A stretch of DNA of 64,000 bases from the NCBI GenBank assembly GCA_016933045.1, contig JAFGBR010000050.1, positions 62,001 to 126,000 of the forward strand. Reading direction: 5' to 3'. This stretch comes from Marinilabiliaceae bacterium (GTDB lineage Bacteria; Bacteroidota; Bacteroidia; Bacteroidales; Marinilabiliaceae). Of this stretch, positions 28,027 through 37,971 are shown piece after piece. The notes beneath the pieces are model-generated. The model saw only the letters and a program-made list of their open reading frames with translations. It had not been told where the DNA came from and did not search any database. Position 1 is the stretch's first letter. The number at the start of each line of letters is the position of its first letter. The position numbers were made by a program, and so were the translations under genes.

Positions 28027-29451
28027 TTAGTATCGATAATGATCTGGTTTATATGGTCCATCTACAGGAACACCTAAATAAGCAGACTGTTCTGAGGTCA
28101 ATTTAGTCAATCGAACACCTAACTGCGCTAAATGTAATCGAGCCACTTCTTCGTCCAACGATTTTGGCAAGGTATAAACTCCAATCTTATATTTATTTTT
28201 CCATAAATCTAGCTGTGCCAATGTTTGATTAGTGAAGGAGTTACTCATCACAAAACTTGGATGACCGGTTGCATTACCTAGGTTTACCAAACGGCCGCGC
28301 GATAATAAAATGATGCTATGGCCTTGTGGAAATGTAAATTGATCGACCTGTGGCTTTATATTTTTCTCCTTAATACCGGGATATTTTTCCAACTGAGACA
28401 CCTGTATCTCATTATCAAAATGACCAATATTACAAACAATTGCCATATCTTTCATTTTTGACATGTGATCAATGGTTATTACATCTTTATTACCAGTTGT
28501 TGTAACATAAATATTACCTTCATTTAACGCCTCTTCAATAGTTGTAACTTCATAACCTTCCATAGCTGCCTGCAATGCGCAAATAGGGTCAATTTCGGTT
28601 ACAATAACTCGAGCTCCAAACCCACGCATACTTTGAGCGCATCCTTTTCCAACATCACCATAACCACAAACCACAACTGTTTTTCCTGCAACCATTACAT
28701 CTGTACCTCGTTTAATTCCATCGGCCAAACTTTCACGACAACCATAAAGGTTATCAAATTTCGATTTAGTAACTGAATCATTAACATTTATTGCCGGAAA
28801 CAACAAATCGCCTCTTTCCATCATTTGATATAAACGATGAACGCCTGTTGTAGTCTCTTCACTAACTCCTTTTATACCTGATGCAACTTTTCCCCAACGA
28901 GTATTATTCTTTTTTTGTTGTGTTTTTAAACAAGCTATTAACTCCTGGTAATCTTCACCTTCCGAGCTATAATCTTTATCAAGAAGTGATGGATTTTCTT
29001 CAATTCTTTTTCCTAAATGAACCATCATGGTTGCATCACCTCCATCATCAACAATTAAATCAGGGCCTAAACCATCTCCAAAATCAAGTGCTCGCTCAGT
29101 ACACCACCAATATTCTTTGAGTGTTTCGCCTTTCCATGCAAAAACAGGAATACCGGCTTTTGCAATTGCAGCGGCAGCATGATCCTGAGTAGAATATATA
29201 TTACAACTGGCCCATCGTACATCAGCTCCCAGGGAAACAAGTGTCTCAATCAATACTGCCGTTTGTACAGTCATATGTAACGATCCCATTATTCGAGCTC
29301 CTTTTAATGGTTTTTCATTACCATATTTCGCTCTTAATGCCATTAAACCGGGCATCTCTTTTTCGGCAATATCAATCTCCTTGCGACCAAACTCAGCCTG
29401 CCCCATATCTGCAATTTTATACGGAACACTATCAATTAATAATTCTGACAT
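28027..29451 (-). CDS. ahcY: Adenosylhomocysteinase
   Basis: AhcY reversibly hydrolyses S-adenosylhomocysteine to adenosine and homocysteine, keeping methylation going. The 474-residue protein is of the NAD-binding family: N-terminal substrate domain ([32 protein letters not shown]), the Rossmann loop [13 protein letters not shown], and the C-terminal [10 protein letters not shown] end. ATG 29451 is the family start; an in-frame ATG at 29478 overlaps the likely promoter and is rejected. It has its own terminator, so it is probably a single-gene unit. Confidence 0.97.
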   Translation of the reverse strand: MSELLIDSVPYKIADMGQAEFGRKEIDIAEKEMPGLMALRAKYGNEKPLKGARIMGSLHMTVQTAVLIETLVSLGADVRWASCNIYSTQDHAAAAIAKAGIPVFAWKGETLKEYWWCTERALDFGDGLGPDLIVDDGGDATMMVHLGKRIEENPSLLDKDYSSEGEDYQELIACLKTQQKKNNTRWGKVASGIKGVSEETTTGVHRLYQMMERGDLLFPAINVNDSVTKSKFDNLYGCRESLADGIKRGTDVMVAGKTVVVCGYGDVGKGCAQSMRGFGARVIVTEIDPICALQAAMEGYEVTTIEEALNEGNIYVTTTGNKDVITIDHMSKMKDMAIVCNIGHFDNEIQVSQLEKYPGIKEKNIKPQVDQFTFPQGHSIILLSRGRLVNLGNATGHPSFVMSNSFTNQTLAQLDLWKNKYKIGVYTLPKSLDEEVARLHLAQLGVRLTKLTSEQSAYLGVPVDGPYKPDHYRY

Positions 29452-29475
29452 TCTTTTTGTTTTATAATACGTGTA

Positions 29476-29483
29476 CAAAAATA
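29476..29483 (-). promoter_or_regulatory. Candidate -7 promoter element for ahcY
   Basis: The minus strand reads TATTTTTG, with TTG at 29507-29509 about 23 bases upstream. The leader would be about 20 bases, too short for a SAM- or SAH-type riboswitch. Confidence 0.5.
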
Positions 29484-29529
29484 ATAAATTAGTAATGAGG
29501 AAAAAACAATTATTAAATCCAATTAAATC

Positions 29530-30465
29530 TCATTTCAAATCTAATAGTTCTCTTACTTTAAATTCATCAAGCATCAGTTGCTTTTTTAACGCTTCAATAG
29601 TTGAAAATCTTTCTTCATTCCTTATTCGTTCAACAAACTCAATAACAATCTCTTCTGAATATATATCATTCGAAAAATCAAAAATATGTACTTCTATAAA
29701 ACGATGATCTTTTTGAGAACTAATGGTTGGTCTGTATCCTATATTTAACATCCCATAAAACATTTCCCCTAACACAATAATTTTACAAGCATAAACCCCA
29801 TTAAGAGGAATTAATTTAGCATACTCTTCAATTTCAACATTGGCTGTAGGATAATTAATTGTTCGCCCCAGTTGTTGTCCTCCAACAACTCTTCCTGTTA
29901 CTCTATAATTATACCCAAGTATTTTATTGGCCAATTGAATATCTCCCTTTAACAATAAACTACGAATAAGAGTCGAACCTGATTTGTGATTATCAACCTT
30001 TATCGGTTCCAATTGAGTAACTCCAAAGTTGAACAACACTCCTGTTTTTTCGTAATCTATACTATTTTTATATCCGTCACTGCCAAAACGATGATTAAAA
30101 CCAATTACCAAATGATGTAACCTAATAGTTTTAACCAAAATATTTTCGATAAATTCAATTGATGTAATTTTTGAAAATTCTATACTAAAAGGTATTATTA
30201 TTAAATGGTCAACCCCCATATTACTGAGCATCACTGTTTTTTCTTCAAGTGATGTAAGAAACCTTAACGACTCATCATCTTTTTGTAAAACCAAACGAGG
30301 ATGTGGCCAAAAAGTTAAAACAACAGATTCGCCTCCAACAGCCTTTGCTTTTTTTATTGTATGATTTAACAATTCGCGATGACCGGTATGCAATCCATCA
30401 AACATACCAATTGTAACCACAGGTTTTATTGCAGAAAATCCATCTAAACCCGAATATATCTTCAC
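29530..30465 (-). CDS. ribF: Bifunctional riboflavin kinase / FAD synthetase
   Basis: RibF phosphorylates riboflavin to FMN and adenylates FMN to FAD. The 311-residue protein has the N-terminal nucleotidyltransferase domain with IGMFDGLHTGHRELL (~residue 19) and VIGFNHRFGSDG, and the C-terminal flavokinase barrel with GRTINYPTANV (~residue 197) and NGVYACKI. Both halves look intact. It lies 78 bases upstream of ahcY in reading direction but that gene has its own promoter. Confidence 0.96.
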   Translation of the reverse strand: MKIYSGLDGFSAIKPVVTIGMFDGLHTGHRELLNHTIKKAKAVGGESVVLTFWPHPRLVLQKDDESLRFLTSLEEKTVMLSNMGVDHLIIIPFSIEFSKITSIEFIENILVKTIRLHHLVIGFNHRFGSDGYKNSIDYEKTGVLFNFGVTQLEPIKVDNHKSGSTLIRSLLLKGDIQLANKILGYNYRVTGRVVGGQQLGRTINYPTANVEIEEYAKLIPLNGVYACKIIVLGEMFYGMLNIGYRPTISSQKDHRFIEVHIFDFSNDIYSEEIVIEFVERIRNEERFSTIEALKKQLMLDEFKVRELLDLK

Positions 30466-30487
30466 CGATTAACAATTTATTGAAAAG

Positions 30488-30495
30488 CAAAAATA
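30488..30495 (-). promoter_or_regulatory. Candidate -7 promoter element for ribF
   Basis: The minus strand reads TATTTTTG, 22 bases before the ribF ATG. No FMN riboswitch is possible in the short leader. Confidence 0.5.
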
Positions 30496-30535
30496 TAAAA
30501 GAGATAACGAAATACTAAATTATTCGTTTATTACA

Positions 30536-31282
30536 TCAAAAATTTAAAGAATTTTTTAACTTTTTATAGCCCGATCGACTTACTCGTAGCTTTATTTCGG
30601 ACGACAATACAGCTACATAACTTTCTCTGTCGTATGGTTCAAGCTTTTCAACACAACTAACATTAACTATAAATGATCGATGAATTCTAACAAATTGATC
30701 GGGAGAAAGATGTGTTTCGTAATAATGCATTGTTTGTGATTTCATATACCGACCTTTCGAAGTATGGATCATTACATAATCTTCTTGAGCCTCAATATAT
30801 ATAATATCTACAAGAGGAATTACAACAATTCTTGAACCCGATTTTACTACAATACGATTTACAATCTCCTGATCGTTAACTCTTTCAATCAAATGCTTTT
30901 CATCTGTTTTATTATTTTTTCGTAATTTTTCAAGTATTTTCTCAATTGCCTGATCAAATCGTTCTTTCGAAAATGGTTTCAATAAATAATCAACAGCACT
31001 AAGTTCAAAAGCCTTAAGAGCATATTGGTCATAAGCTGTTGTAAAAACTACTACAGGGCAATCATCTAAAACTTCTAATAATTCAAGTCCACTTATTTTA
31101 GGCATTTGAACATCTAAAAAAAGCATATCGGGTTTTTGTTCCTGAATAATTTTCAGAGCCTCAAAGCCATTTGAACATTCTCCTATTACCGAAATAGATT
31201 CAACATTTTTCAAATACTCTTTAATAATATCACGAGCTGGTGTTTCATCATCAATAACCAAAGCTTTATATTTAACAATCAT
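30536..31282 (-). CDS. LytTR-family response regulator
   Basis: The 248-residue protein has a receiver domain (residues 5-120; acidic pair D11/D12, phospho-acceptor D57, KPF lysine) and a C-terminal LytTR DNA-binding domain (~140-240: IVVIPLVDIIYIEAQEDYVMIHT, described in parts; VRIHRSFIVNV). Such regulators bind paired direct repeats upstream of their targets, often cell-envelope genes. It is the last gene of a three-gene unit, two bases after its cognate LytS-type kinase. The phosphorylation site is intact. Confidence 0.93.
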   Translation of the reverse strand: MIVKYKALVIDDETPARDIIKEYLKNVESISVIGECSNGFEALKIIQEQKPDMLFLDVQMPKISGLELLEVLDDCPVVVFTTAYDQYALKAFELSAVDYLLKPFSKERFDQAIEKILEKLRKNNKTDEKHLIERVNDQEIVNRIVVKSGSRIVVIPLVDIIYIEAQEDYVMIHTSKGRYMKSQTMHYYETHLSPDQFVRIHRSFIVNVSCVEKLEPYDRESYVAVLSSEIKLRVSRSGYKKLKNSLNF

Positions 31283-31284
31283 AA

Positions 31285-32343
31285 TTAATTATTTTGTGGT
31301 ATTATCAATAAGGCTTCGAAATGATTGTTTTCCTTAAAAACACTAAAAAGCTCATTCCTACGATAAATCATTCTCATTCTATTACGAATATTTGACAATC
31401 CAACACCTTCACCTCTAACTGGTGTTGATTCAGGATCATAATTATTAATAATTGAAATTTCTAGGTATCCATTTTTATTTCTACAAAAAGTACGTATCTG
31501 AATTGGCTCCAAACTCTCATAAACTCCATGTTTCACTGCATTTTCATATAAAGGCTGCAAAATCATGGGTGGCAACTTCATTAAATAACAATCATGATCA
31601 ATATCCATTATGCATTCTAACCTTTCACCAAACCTTACTTTTTCTATTTCAAGATATTTTGTCATATTCTTAAGCTCTTCATTTAATGTTAACAAGGATG
31701 TATCATTCTCTTTTAATGAGTATCTTAAAAAATCGGACAACTTATTAACCATCTCTCTTGCCTTATCAACATCAGTAATTGTAAGTGCGCTAATTGAATT
31801 TAAACTGTTAAATAAAAAGTGAGGATTAAGCTGAGCTTTTAATGCCTTCAACTCGGCCTCCTTAACTAGTTTCTTTAGAGCCTCCTCTTGTCTTGTCTTA
31901 TCTTCAAGCGATCGGTAAAAATCTAGAAGATGATATAGAGTTGCTAAAAAAAGAAACATAATTCCCCCTACAATTACCCTCAAAATAACCGTATTTTTCG
32001 AAAATTGAATATACTCACTATTAGACTCTAATATCCAGGTAACCAAATGATATGAAATAAAATACCAAAGCCCTATATATATAAGATATACCAACAATGT
32101 ATGAAAAAAGTGTATAGTTTGACTTTTACTTTTATCGGCAAAAGCTAAAGGAAACCAAAAACTAAGCCCTAAAAACATCAAAACTCCAATATAAACTAAG
32201 CTATCAATTATTATTACTCCATAATTCATAGTGGTTATTTGTTTTAAAACCAGTATATGAAGTCCTAATAATACAACCCACGACAAACAATATATATATA
32301 AAGCCTTTGATTTGGCAAGTATTGGATGTAACATTTTTAACAA
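31285..32343 (-). CDS. LytS/YehU-type sensor histidine kinase
   Basis: The 352-residue membrane kinase has four predicted transmembrane helices (~residues 15-135) with almost no external domain, a short coiled coil, then the His_kinase domain with the phospho-acceptor His in LNPHFLFNSLNS (~residue 173), and a HATPase_c domain with LPPMILQPLYENAVKHG and GVGLSNIRNRM. It begins one base after the LiaF-like gene ends and is followed by the LytTR regulator gene, so the three should be made together. Signals may enter through the membrane helices or through the LiaF-like partner. Confidence 0.92.
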   Translation of the reverse strand: MLKMLHPILAKSKALYIYCLSWVVLLGLHILVLKQITTMNYGVIIIDSLVYIGVLMFLGLSFWFPLAFADKSKSQTIHFFHTLLVYLIYIGLWYFISYHLVTWILESNSEYIQFSKNTVILRVIVGGIMFLFLATLYHLLDFYRSLEDKTRQEEALKKLVKEAELKALKAQLNPHFLFNSLNSISALTITDVDKAREMVNKLSDFLRYSLKENDTSLLTLNEELKNMTKYLEIEKVRFGERLECIMDIDHDCYLMKLPPMILQPLYENAVKHGVYESLEPIQIRTFCRNKNGYLEISIINNYDPESTPVRGEGVGLSNIRNRMRMIYRRNELFSVFKENNHFEALLIIPQNN

Positions 32344-33030
32344 TTAAATATTTGACAATTCACCACCACCAAATACACAGGATCCTTTAATTACCAATGT
32401 TTTATTATTCAAATCAGTAGCAAACAATCTTTTATCTGAAAAACCACCAAAAATACTTACTACCTCAACCTTTACATTCCAGTCTCTTGGAACAACTAAT
32501 TTTAATCCTCCAAAAATTGCCGATATATCCAAAATTGCTCCTTCAACTGACATTTCAGCATTCTCGAGATGCAATTCACACCCTCCAAAAACACATGTTA
32601 CCCTGCCTCCTTTAAAATCTTTACTTTCAATTTTAGTAACCCTGCCTCCAAAAATTGCAACCTCATCCAGTAAATCTTCATTCGTTACTTCTTTAACAAT
32701 TTTTGGCTCAAACCTCTTACGTCGAAAAACAATCCCTAATCCAAAAAATATTAATATTATTGGCCAAAATTTCCAAATTTCAACAAACGAAAAACCGGGA
32801 TAAATACGTGGTAAAATAAAGTAAGCTCCTACTCCTAAAAAAATTATTGCAACAGTAAATTCTTTATTAAAAAGACTTATTAATCCTATCGCAACCAAAA
32901 TCATAGGCCATGACAGCAAAACCTGTTCAATAGTAACCGGAATCCAGTTAAGATTACTTGCCAGCAATAATAATCCTGCCAAAATCAAAACAATTCCAAA
33001 TCCATATTTTCCATTATTACACTTTTTCAT
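32344..33030 (-). CDS. LiaF-like membrane protein with five FGG repeats
   Basis: The 228-residue protein has four transmembrane helices (~10-28, 36-54, 58-74, 86-102) of the LiaF_TM/DUF5668 type and a soluble C-terminal part. That part carries five FGG motifs at residues 127, 148, 173, 194 and 220; spacing alternates 21, 25, 21, 26, as expected for a small beta-solenoid like that of LiaF. In Firmicutes LiaF restrains the LiaRS envelope-stress system. Here it heads an operon with a LytS-type kinase and LytTR regulator, so a similar restraining or sensing role is inferred. Confidence 0.82.
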   Translation of the reverse strand: MKKCNNGKYGFGIVLILAGLLLLASNLNWIPVTIEQVLLSWPMILVAIGLISLFNKEFTVAIIFLGVGAYFILPRIYPGFSFVEIWKFWPIILIFFGLGIVFRRKRFEPKIVKEVTNEDLLDEVAIFGGRVTKIESKDFKGGRVTCVFGGCELHLENAEMSVEGAILDISAIFGGLKLVVPRDWNVKVEVVSIFGGFSDKRLFATDLNNKTLVIKGSCVFGGGELSNI

Positions 33031-33069
33031 TGATTATATTATTAATAAACCATTTTATTATTGTCATTT

Positions 33070-33099
33070 CAAAATTACCTGAAATGAACAACTCACAAA
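33070..33099 (-). promoter_or_regulatory. Promoter of the LiaF-like/kinase/LytTR operon
   Basis: This is the best promoter in the window: on the minus strand TTTG (33096-33099), 18 bases, then TAATTTTG (33070-33077), close to the Bacteroidota -33/-7 consensus. The leader would be about 33 bases. Confidence 0.65.
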
Positions 33100-33162
33100 A
33101 AACTAAATCGACAAATCAACAATTAAATACGATGAACGGTACTTTATAAAACTAAATACTAA

Positions 33163-33193
33163 AAAAGGTGCCTTTTTCAATAGGGCACCTTTT
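33163..33193 (-). terminator. Terminator after the chemotaxis operon
   Basis: AAAAGGTGCC (33163-33172) pairs with GGCACCTTTT (33184-33193). On the minus strand it follows the MCP stop codon by 20 bases and ends in T residues. Confidence 0.85.
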
Positions 33194-33213
33194 AACTCAT
33201 TTATTCAGCTCAA

Positions 33214-35361
33214 TTAAAATGCTTCAAATTCATCACTCTTCATGTCTGTATCAATAACAGAATCAATAGCTTCCATCTCAGCTTTCTGTTTCTTTTTCAT
33301 TGCAGGTGTATTATTTACGTCTGAATTTAATATAATACGCTCCCGCTCAATCTTAAAGTATCCAATAATTTCTTTCAACTGTTCAGCCTGACTGGCTAAC
33401 TCTTCCGAACTACTGGCCATCTCTTCGGCATTGGCAGTATTAGACTGCGTTACATTCGACAACTGTTGTATTGCTAAATTAATCTGTTCAGCTCCGGCTT
33501 TTTGTTCACTCGATGCAGCACTAATCTCCATTACCAACTCGGCAGTACGCTGAACATCGGGCACTATTGACGACAATAAAGTACTGGCATTTTCAGCTAT
33601 TGTTAAGCTTGAACCAGACAGTTGATTTATTTCACGTGCTGCACTTTGACTTAATTCGGCCAGTTTCCTTACTTCGGCGGCCACTACCGCAAATCCTTTC
33701 CCGTGCTCACCTGCACGGGCAGCTTCAATAGCTGCATTAATTGCAAGTAAATCTGTTTTTTCAGCAATTGCTCCAATAACAGTTATTTTCTGTGCTATAT
33801 TTTTCATTGCCGATAAAGTAGTATCAAATGCCTGTCGGCCTTCATCAATATCTTTCGATGCTTTTGCTGCTATCTTTTCTGTAATCTGTGCATTCTCGGT
33901 ATTTTGTGTAATTGTAGATGCCATCTCCTCTACCGATGAAGATACTTCTTCGGCCGTTGCAGCCTGCTCATTTGCTCCTGTTGAAATATCGGTTGCAGAT
34001 AAACTTATCTGTCCACTGCCCGATGCAACATTTTCGGCTACCACTCGAATATTTTGAACCACATCTCTCAAATGCTCTCTCATATTTATCAATGCCTCAT
34101 CGAGCGAACCTTTTTTTATTTCATGTCCATTGGTAGTTTCTAATCTTAAATCTCCCTCTGCAATTTTCTTAGCCATTTTTACACCACCCTTAAACGAATT
34201 AACCATAACACGCAATGCATCAGCAAGTTTCCCAATCTCATCTTCCTGATGAATATTTATCTCTGCATCAAAATTTCCATTTGCAACTTCATTAGCAAAG
34301 TGCACACTCGACAATACAGGTTTAGTTATTGATTGTGCTACCCATAACGAAAAAAACACTAATACAAATGCCACTACAATACCAATAATAAGAACCTGAT
34401 TACGCAAATCTTTTACAGGCATTAAAACTTCCAAATAATCAACATTTAAAACAAGTCCCCAATTTAATCCTGCAATTTTTAATGGTTCATAAGCCATAAA
34501 TTTACTTTTCCCGAAATGCTCTTCAATTTTAACACCCGATTCTCCCAACAAACATAAACCAACAGCATCACCGCTTTCCTTATCGCCAATAACACCTTCT
34601 TCCAGCATCCTATCTGTTTTTAAAATTATTTCTCCATCTTCTGATTTTCCAACAATAAAAGCCTCTGCTGTTTTCCCCATTCCATCGCGACGGGCTACCA
34701 TATCATTAATTCCCTTTTTTGATATCTGACCAACAACCACACCAAGCATCTGACCATTTGCTAATAAAGGAACGCCCATAAACATACAATTCTCATTATT
34801 CGATGGAGCATAAGTATTCATATCAGACATTACAAACTCACCTGTCTCAACAACCTTTTCCCATACCTCGGCTAAATGTGAATTTTTCAACTCTCCATAT
34901 CCTAGATTAGCGCCTAAATCTGACCTTCTTGAATTAGAATACATCACATGACCATGAGCTGCACAAATAACATATAAATCGTTAAACCCATAAGTTAGTC
35001 CATAACTACTAAAAAAAGATGTATGTGGATCAATTGTTAACTCATAAAGTGGTGTATTTACAGGAAAAGAAGACATTTTATTACTTGAAACAACTGTATC
35101 ATGATAAAACTTTAAATCATAAAACATCTCTTTAACATCTATTGTTTGAGCTAAAATCCTTAACGAATTCTCTTTTTCTCTCAAATGAGTCTCTATTTGC
35201 TCTTTAATAACATGTCGTAACGAAACAAGAGTTCCTTCAGTACGCTCATTTAAGCTTTTAGCTGATTGATTAAAGCTAAGATAACCAATCACCGATGTAA
35301 CTATTAACCCACTTACTAAAAAGTAAATTAATATCTTAACTGACAATTTAATATTTTTCAT
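33214..35361 (-). CDS. Methyl-accepting chemotaxis protein with Cache-type sensor
   Basis: The 715-residue chemoreceptor has a transmembrane helix at ~8-28, a large extracellular dCache-like domain (~35-310, with [19 protein letters not shown]), a second helix (~320-345), HAMP (~345-400) and a long signalling domain. The tip ([20 protein letters not shown]) is the same as in the MCP at 11645-13564. The last five residues, EFEAF, fit the aromatic CheR/CheB-tether pattern. It is the last gene of a receiver-cheA-cheW-MCP operon, 18 bases after cheW. The ligand is unknown; Cache domains often bind amino acids or organic acids. Confidence 0.95.
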   Translation of the reverse strand: MKNIKLSVKILIYFLVSGLIVTSVIGYLSFNQSAKSLNERTEGTLVSLRHVIKEQIETHLREKENSLRILAQTIDVKEMFYDLKFYHDTVVSSNKMSSFPVNTPLYELTIDPHTSFFSSYGLTYGFNDLYVICAAHGHVMYSNSRRSDLGANLGYGELKNSHLAEVWEKVVETGEFVMSDMNTYAPSNNENCMFMGVPLLANGQMLGVVVGQISKKGINDMVARRDGMGKTAEAFIVGKSEDGEIILKTDRMLEEGVIGDKESGDAVGLCLLGESGVKIEEHFGKSKFMAYEPLKIAGLNWGLVLNVDYLEVLMPVKDLRNQVLIIGIVVAFVLVFFSLWVAQSITKPVLSSVHFANEVANGNFDAEINIHQEDEIGKLADALRVMVNSFKGGVKMAKKIAEGDLRLETTNGHEIKKGSLDEALINMREHLRDVVQNIRVVAENVASGSGQISLSATDISTGANEQAATAEEVSSSVEEMASTITQNTENAQITEKIAAKASKDIDEGRQAFDTTLSAMKNIAQKITVIGAIAEKTDLLAINAAIEAARAGEHGKGFAVVAAEVRKLAELSQSAAREINQLSGSSLTIAENASTLLSSIVPDVQRTAELVMEISAASSEQKAGAEQINLAIQQLSNVTQSNTANAEEMASSSEELASQAEQLKEIIGYFKIERERIILNSDVNNTPAMKKKQKAEMEAIDSVIDTDMKSDEFEAF

Positions 35362-35379
35362 AAAAAAGGATTTAAGTAG

Positions 35380-35919
35380 TTATGATTCATCTACATGCTC
35401 TAACTCTTCTTTAGTAATTTCATTCAACATATTCTCACTTGCCTGGGTAAATTCCGTAAGCATAACCGCTTCATCCGAAACAATAATCTTATCGAAGTTT
35501 ATGATAATAATAAAGCCATCTTCCGATCGAACTATACCCGTAAAAAAGTCGGTTTTTACCTCTTTATTCATTTTTGGAACTGGCATTATCTGATGATTTT
35601 GTATTGAAATTACATCCTTTACTTTATCTACAATTGCACCAACAACTATATCATCGTGCTCTACTTTTATTTCAATAACAATAATTACAAAGTTTTCATC
35701 GAGTATTATTCCTGGCAAACCTAACTTTGTTCGTGTATCAATTACTGGTATTATTTCTCCTCTAAAATTTATCACTCCACTAAAATAATCAGGAGTATTA
35801 GGAACTGGCGATACAGATTGTTTTTGAAGAACTTCCAAAACCTTTCCAACATTTACTGCAAACTCTTCACTACCAATTGTGAAGGACAAATACGTGGTGT
35901 TAACTAAATTATCTTCCAT
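35380..35919 (-). CDS. cheW: Chemotaxis coupling protein CheW
   Basis: CheW links chemoreceptors to CheA in the signalling array. The 179-residue product is one CheW SH3-like double barrel, with TTYLSFTIGSEEFAVNVGKV at the start, 'GVINFRGEIIPVIDTRTKLG' (the receptor/CheA contact region) at ~47-66 and IVVGAIVDKVKDV further on. A 25-residue acidic tail follows. It lies between cheA and the MCP gene with short gaps (28 and 18 bases). Confidence 0.95.
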   Translation of the reverse strand: MEDNLVNTTYLSFTIGSEEFAVNVGKVLEVLQKQSVSPVPNTPDYFSGVINFRGEIIPVIDTRTKLGLPGIILDENFVIIVIEIKVEHDDIVVGAIVDKVKDVISIQNHQIMPVPKMNKEVKTDFFTGIVRSEDGFIIIINFDKIIVSDEAVMLTEFTQASENMLNEITKEELEHVDES

Positions 35920-35947
35920 AGTTTTATTAGTTAATTATTCATTACAA

Positions 35948-37954
35948 TTAATTGACTCCAGTTTTTGCCATACTCTCATAAAAAACATTCGTATTTAAAA
36001 GAAATGCCACTTCTCCATTACCCAATAAACTAGCTGCTGATATCTCCTTATGATTTTTCATAAGCCTCCCTAAATCTTTAAGCACTGCCTGATGTTGCCC
36101 AACTATTTCATCTGTAACTATTGCATATCTCTGATTATTTTTTCGCAATACCACTACCTTTAATGACTCAACTTTATTTTTATTATTATGAAAATATGAA
36201 CGTAATGAAATAAATGGAATGAGCTCCTTTTCAAACTCAAGCGTTCCAGTACGTTCAAATTTATCCAACTCACTATCTGTTATTTGTGAACAAACCTCAA
36301 CATCAGCAAGAGGTATTAACCATTTCATGGATTCTGATTTAACCAACAATGTATCTAATATTGCCACTGATTGTTGTAACTTCATTATTATTGTCGTTCC
36401 TTTATCTTTTTTTGATGATATTTCAAATTCACCTCTTATCTCTGCTATTTTTTGCTTAACAACATCCATCCCAACGCCACGACCCGACAACGAAGTAACT
36501 TGCTGTGCAGTTGAAAAACCCGCATGACAAATTAAATTAAGTATTTCTTTCTCACTTAGCTTATCTTCTTTATTAATTAACCCAATTGATATGGCTTTTT
36601 TTCTAATAACATCTTCATCAATTCCTTTACCGTCATCTTCAATTTTTACATAAACATTATTACCTGAATAATATGCAGATAACCGAATAACACCTTTAGG
36701 TGTTTTACCTTTTTCGGCTCTTTCCTCTGGAGATTCAATTCCATGATCCATAGCATTTCGTATCAAATGCACCATGGGTTCAACAATTACATCTATTGAA
36801 CTTTTATCAAGTTCGGTATCCATTCCTTCTGTAATAAACTCAACCTCCTTACCTAGCTGTTTACTTATGTCGCGAATCATTCTCTGAAATTTTGGAACAA
36901 TATCACGCATTGGAATTAAACGAATATCCAATACATTATTTCGAAATAGTTTTGATAGTTTATCAAGTTTCTCAATTTGTGGTCGGATTGAATCGAACGA
37001 TTGATTGACAGTTAACAAAGCTAATTGTGAATTATTTGTAATAAGCTCACTTACCAGATACATTAAATAATCAAGCTTTTCAGAATCGACAGATACACGA
37101 TTCATATTTTGCCTTATTGAATCAAGAACTGTAGTAGACTTTGTAACTGTTTTTGAAATACTATTATCAGTTTCGGTAACTTCATCATCCGACGAAGAAT
37201 CTGCAACAAGATCAACTTCAACACTTTTAATAAACTCCTGTCTGGCATTTAGCTCATTTTCATCAAACAAGTCAAAATCGGCTACTTTTTCAATGGTACA
37301 AAACTCCCATATAAACATCATAGCCTCTTCAACCTCATCAACAGTACAATTACCAACAAAAAAAAGGCTCCAACGCTCCTTATTATCATCAGAAGTCAAG
37401 GATTTAATGGCTTTTATCTCACCTAACTCTGCCAAATCTTTAAACGAATAGAGAACATTTATTCGGCTTTCAATTATTTTTTCTTCGGGTTGAAAAATGA
37501 TATTATAAGTTGATTTATCCGATTTTTTTATCTCCGGCAATTTTCTTTTAATATCGCTTCCTTTTTTTATTGTATTAACCAACTTTGATATACGTAACTG
37601 AAATTCATTTTGCCTGGCTATATTTTCAGGCTTGCGAACCTCCTGATCTTCAAGCAGAGAATAAAGATGGTCAATAGATGCAAATGTTAAATCAAGTATT
37701 TCATTATTAACACTAATATTACCATTCCTAACCTGGTCATATATACTTTCGAGCCCATGGGTTAAATCACCAACACCTGTGTATCCATACATACCTCCAA
37801 CGCCCTTTAAGGTATGCATTACACGAAATACTTCTTCAACACGCTTAAGATTATTGGAATCTTTTTCTAAATCAAGTAATATCTCTTCTAATGAATCAAT
37901 AAGAGTAGTAGCCTCTTTAATAAATAATTCACGAAACTTTTCAAGATCATCCAT
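35948..37954 (-). CDS. cheA: Chemotaxis histidine kinase CheA
   Basis: CheA autophosphorylates under receptor control and passes phosphate to response regulators. The 668-residue protein has an N-terminal Hpt domain with phospho-acceptor His47 (MHTLKGVGG), an unusual second domain (~150-240) in the P2 position, a dimerisation domain (~290-350: LDYLMYLVSELI), the ATPase (HLIRNAMDHGIES, DDGKGID, GRGVGMDVV) and a C-terminal CheW-like domain (~530-665). All catalytic motifs are intact. No cheY of the classic small type, cheR or cheB is in the operon; its likely target is the single-domain receiver encoded just upstream. Confidence 0.95.
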   Translation of the reverse strand: MDDLEKFRELFIKEATTLIDSLEEILLDLEKDSNNLKRVEEVFRVMHTLKGVGGMYGYTGVGDLTHGLESIYDQVRNGNISVNNEILDLTFASIDHLYSLLEDQEVRKPENIARQNEFQLRISKLVNTIKKGSDIKRKLPEIKKSDKSTYNIIFQPEEKIIESRINVLYSFKDLAELGEIKAIKSLTSDDNKERWSLFFVGNCTVDEVEEAMMFIWEFCTIEKVADFDLFDENELNARQEFIKSVEVDLVADSSSDDEVTETDNSISKTVTKSTTVLDSIRQNMNRVSVDSEKLDYLMYLVSELITNNSQLALLTVNQSFDSIRPQIEKLDKLSKLFRNNVLDIRLIPMRDIVPKFQRMIRDISKQLGKEVEFITEGMDTELDKSSIDVIVEPMVHLIRNAMDHGIESPEERAEKGKTPKGVIRLSAYYSGNNVYVKIEDDGKGIDEDVIRKKAISIGLINKEDKLSEKEILNLICHAGFSTAQQVTSLSGRGVGMDVVKQKIAEIRGEFEISSKKDKGTTIIMKLQQSVAILDTLLVKSESMKWLIPLADVEVCSQITDSELDKFERTGTLEFEKELIPFISLRSYFHNNKNKVESLKVVVLRKNNQRYAIVTDEIVGQHQAVLKDLGRLMKNHKEISAASLLGNGEVAFLLNTNVFYESMAKTGVN

Positions 37955-37971
37955 AAAACAAGAATTTAGGT

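Noticed and set aside
29452-29529. SAM or SAH riboswitch before ahcY
   Set aside because: The spacer is only 78 bases, and the likely promoter leaves a leader of about 20 bases.
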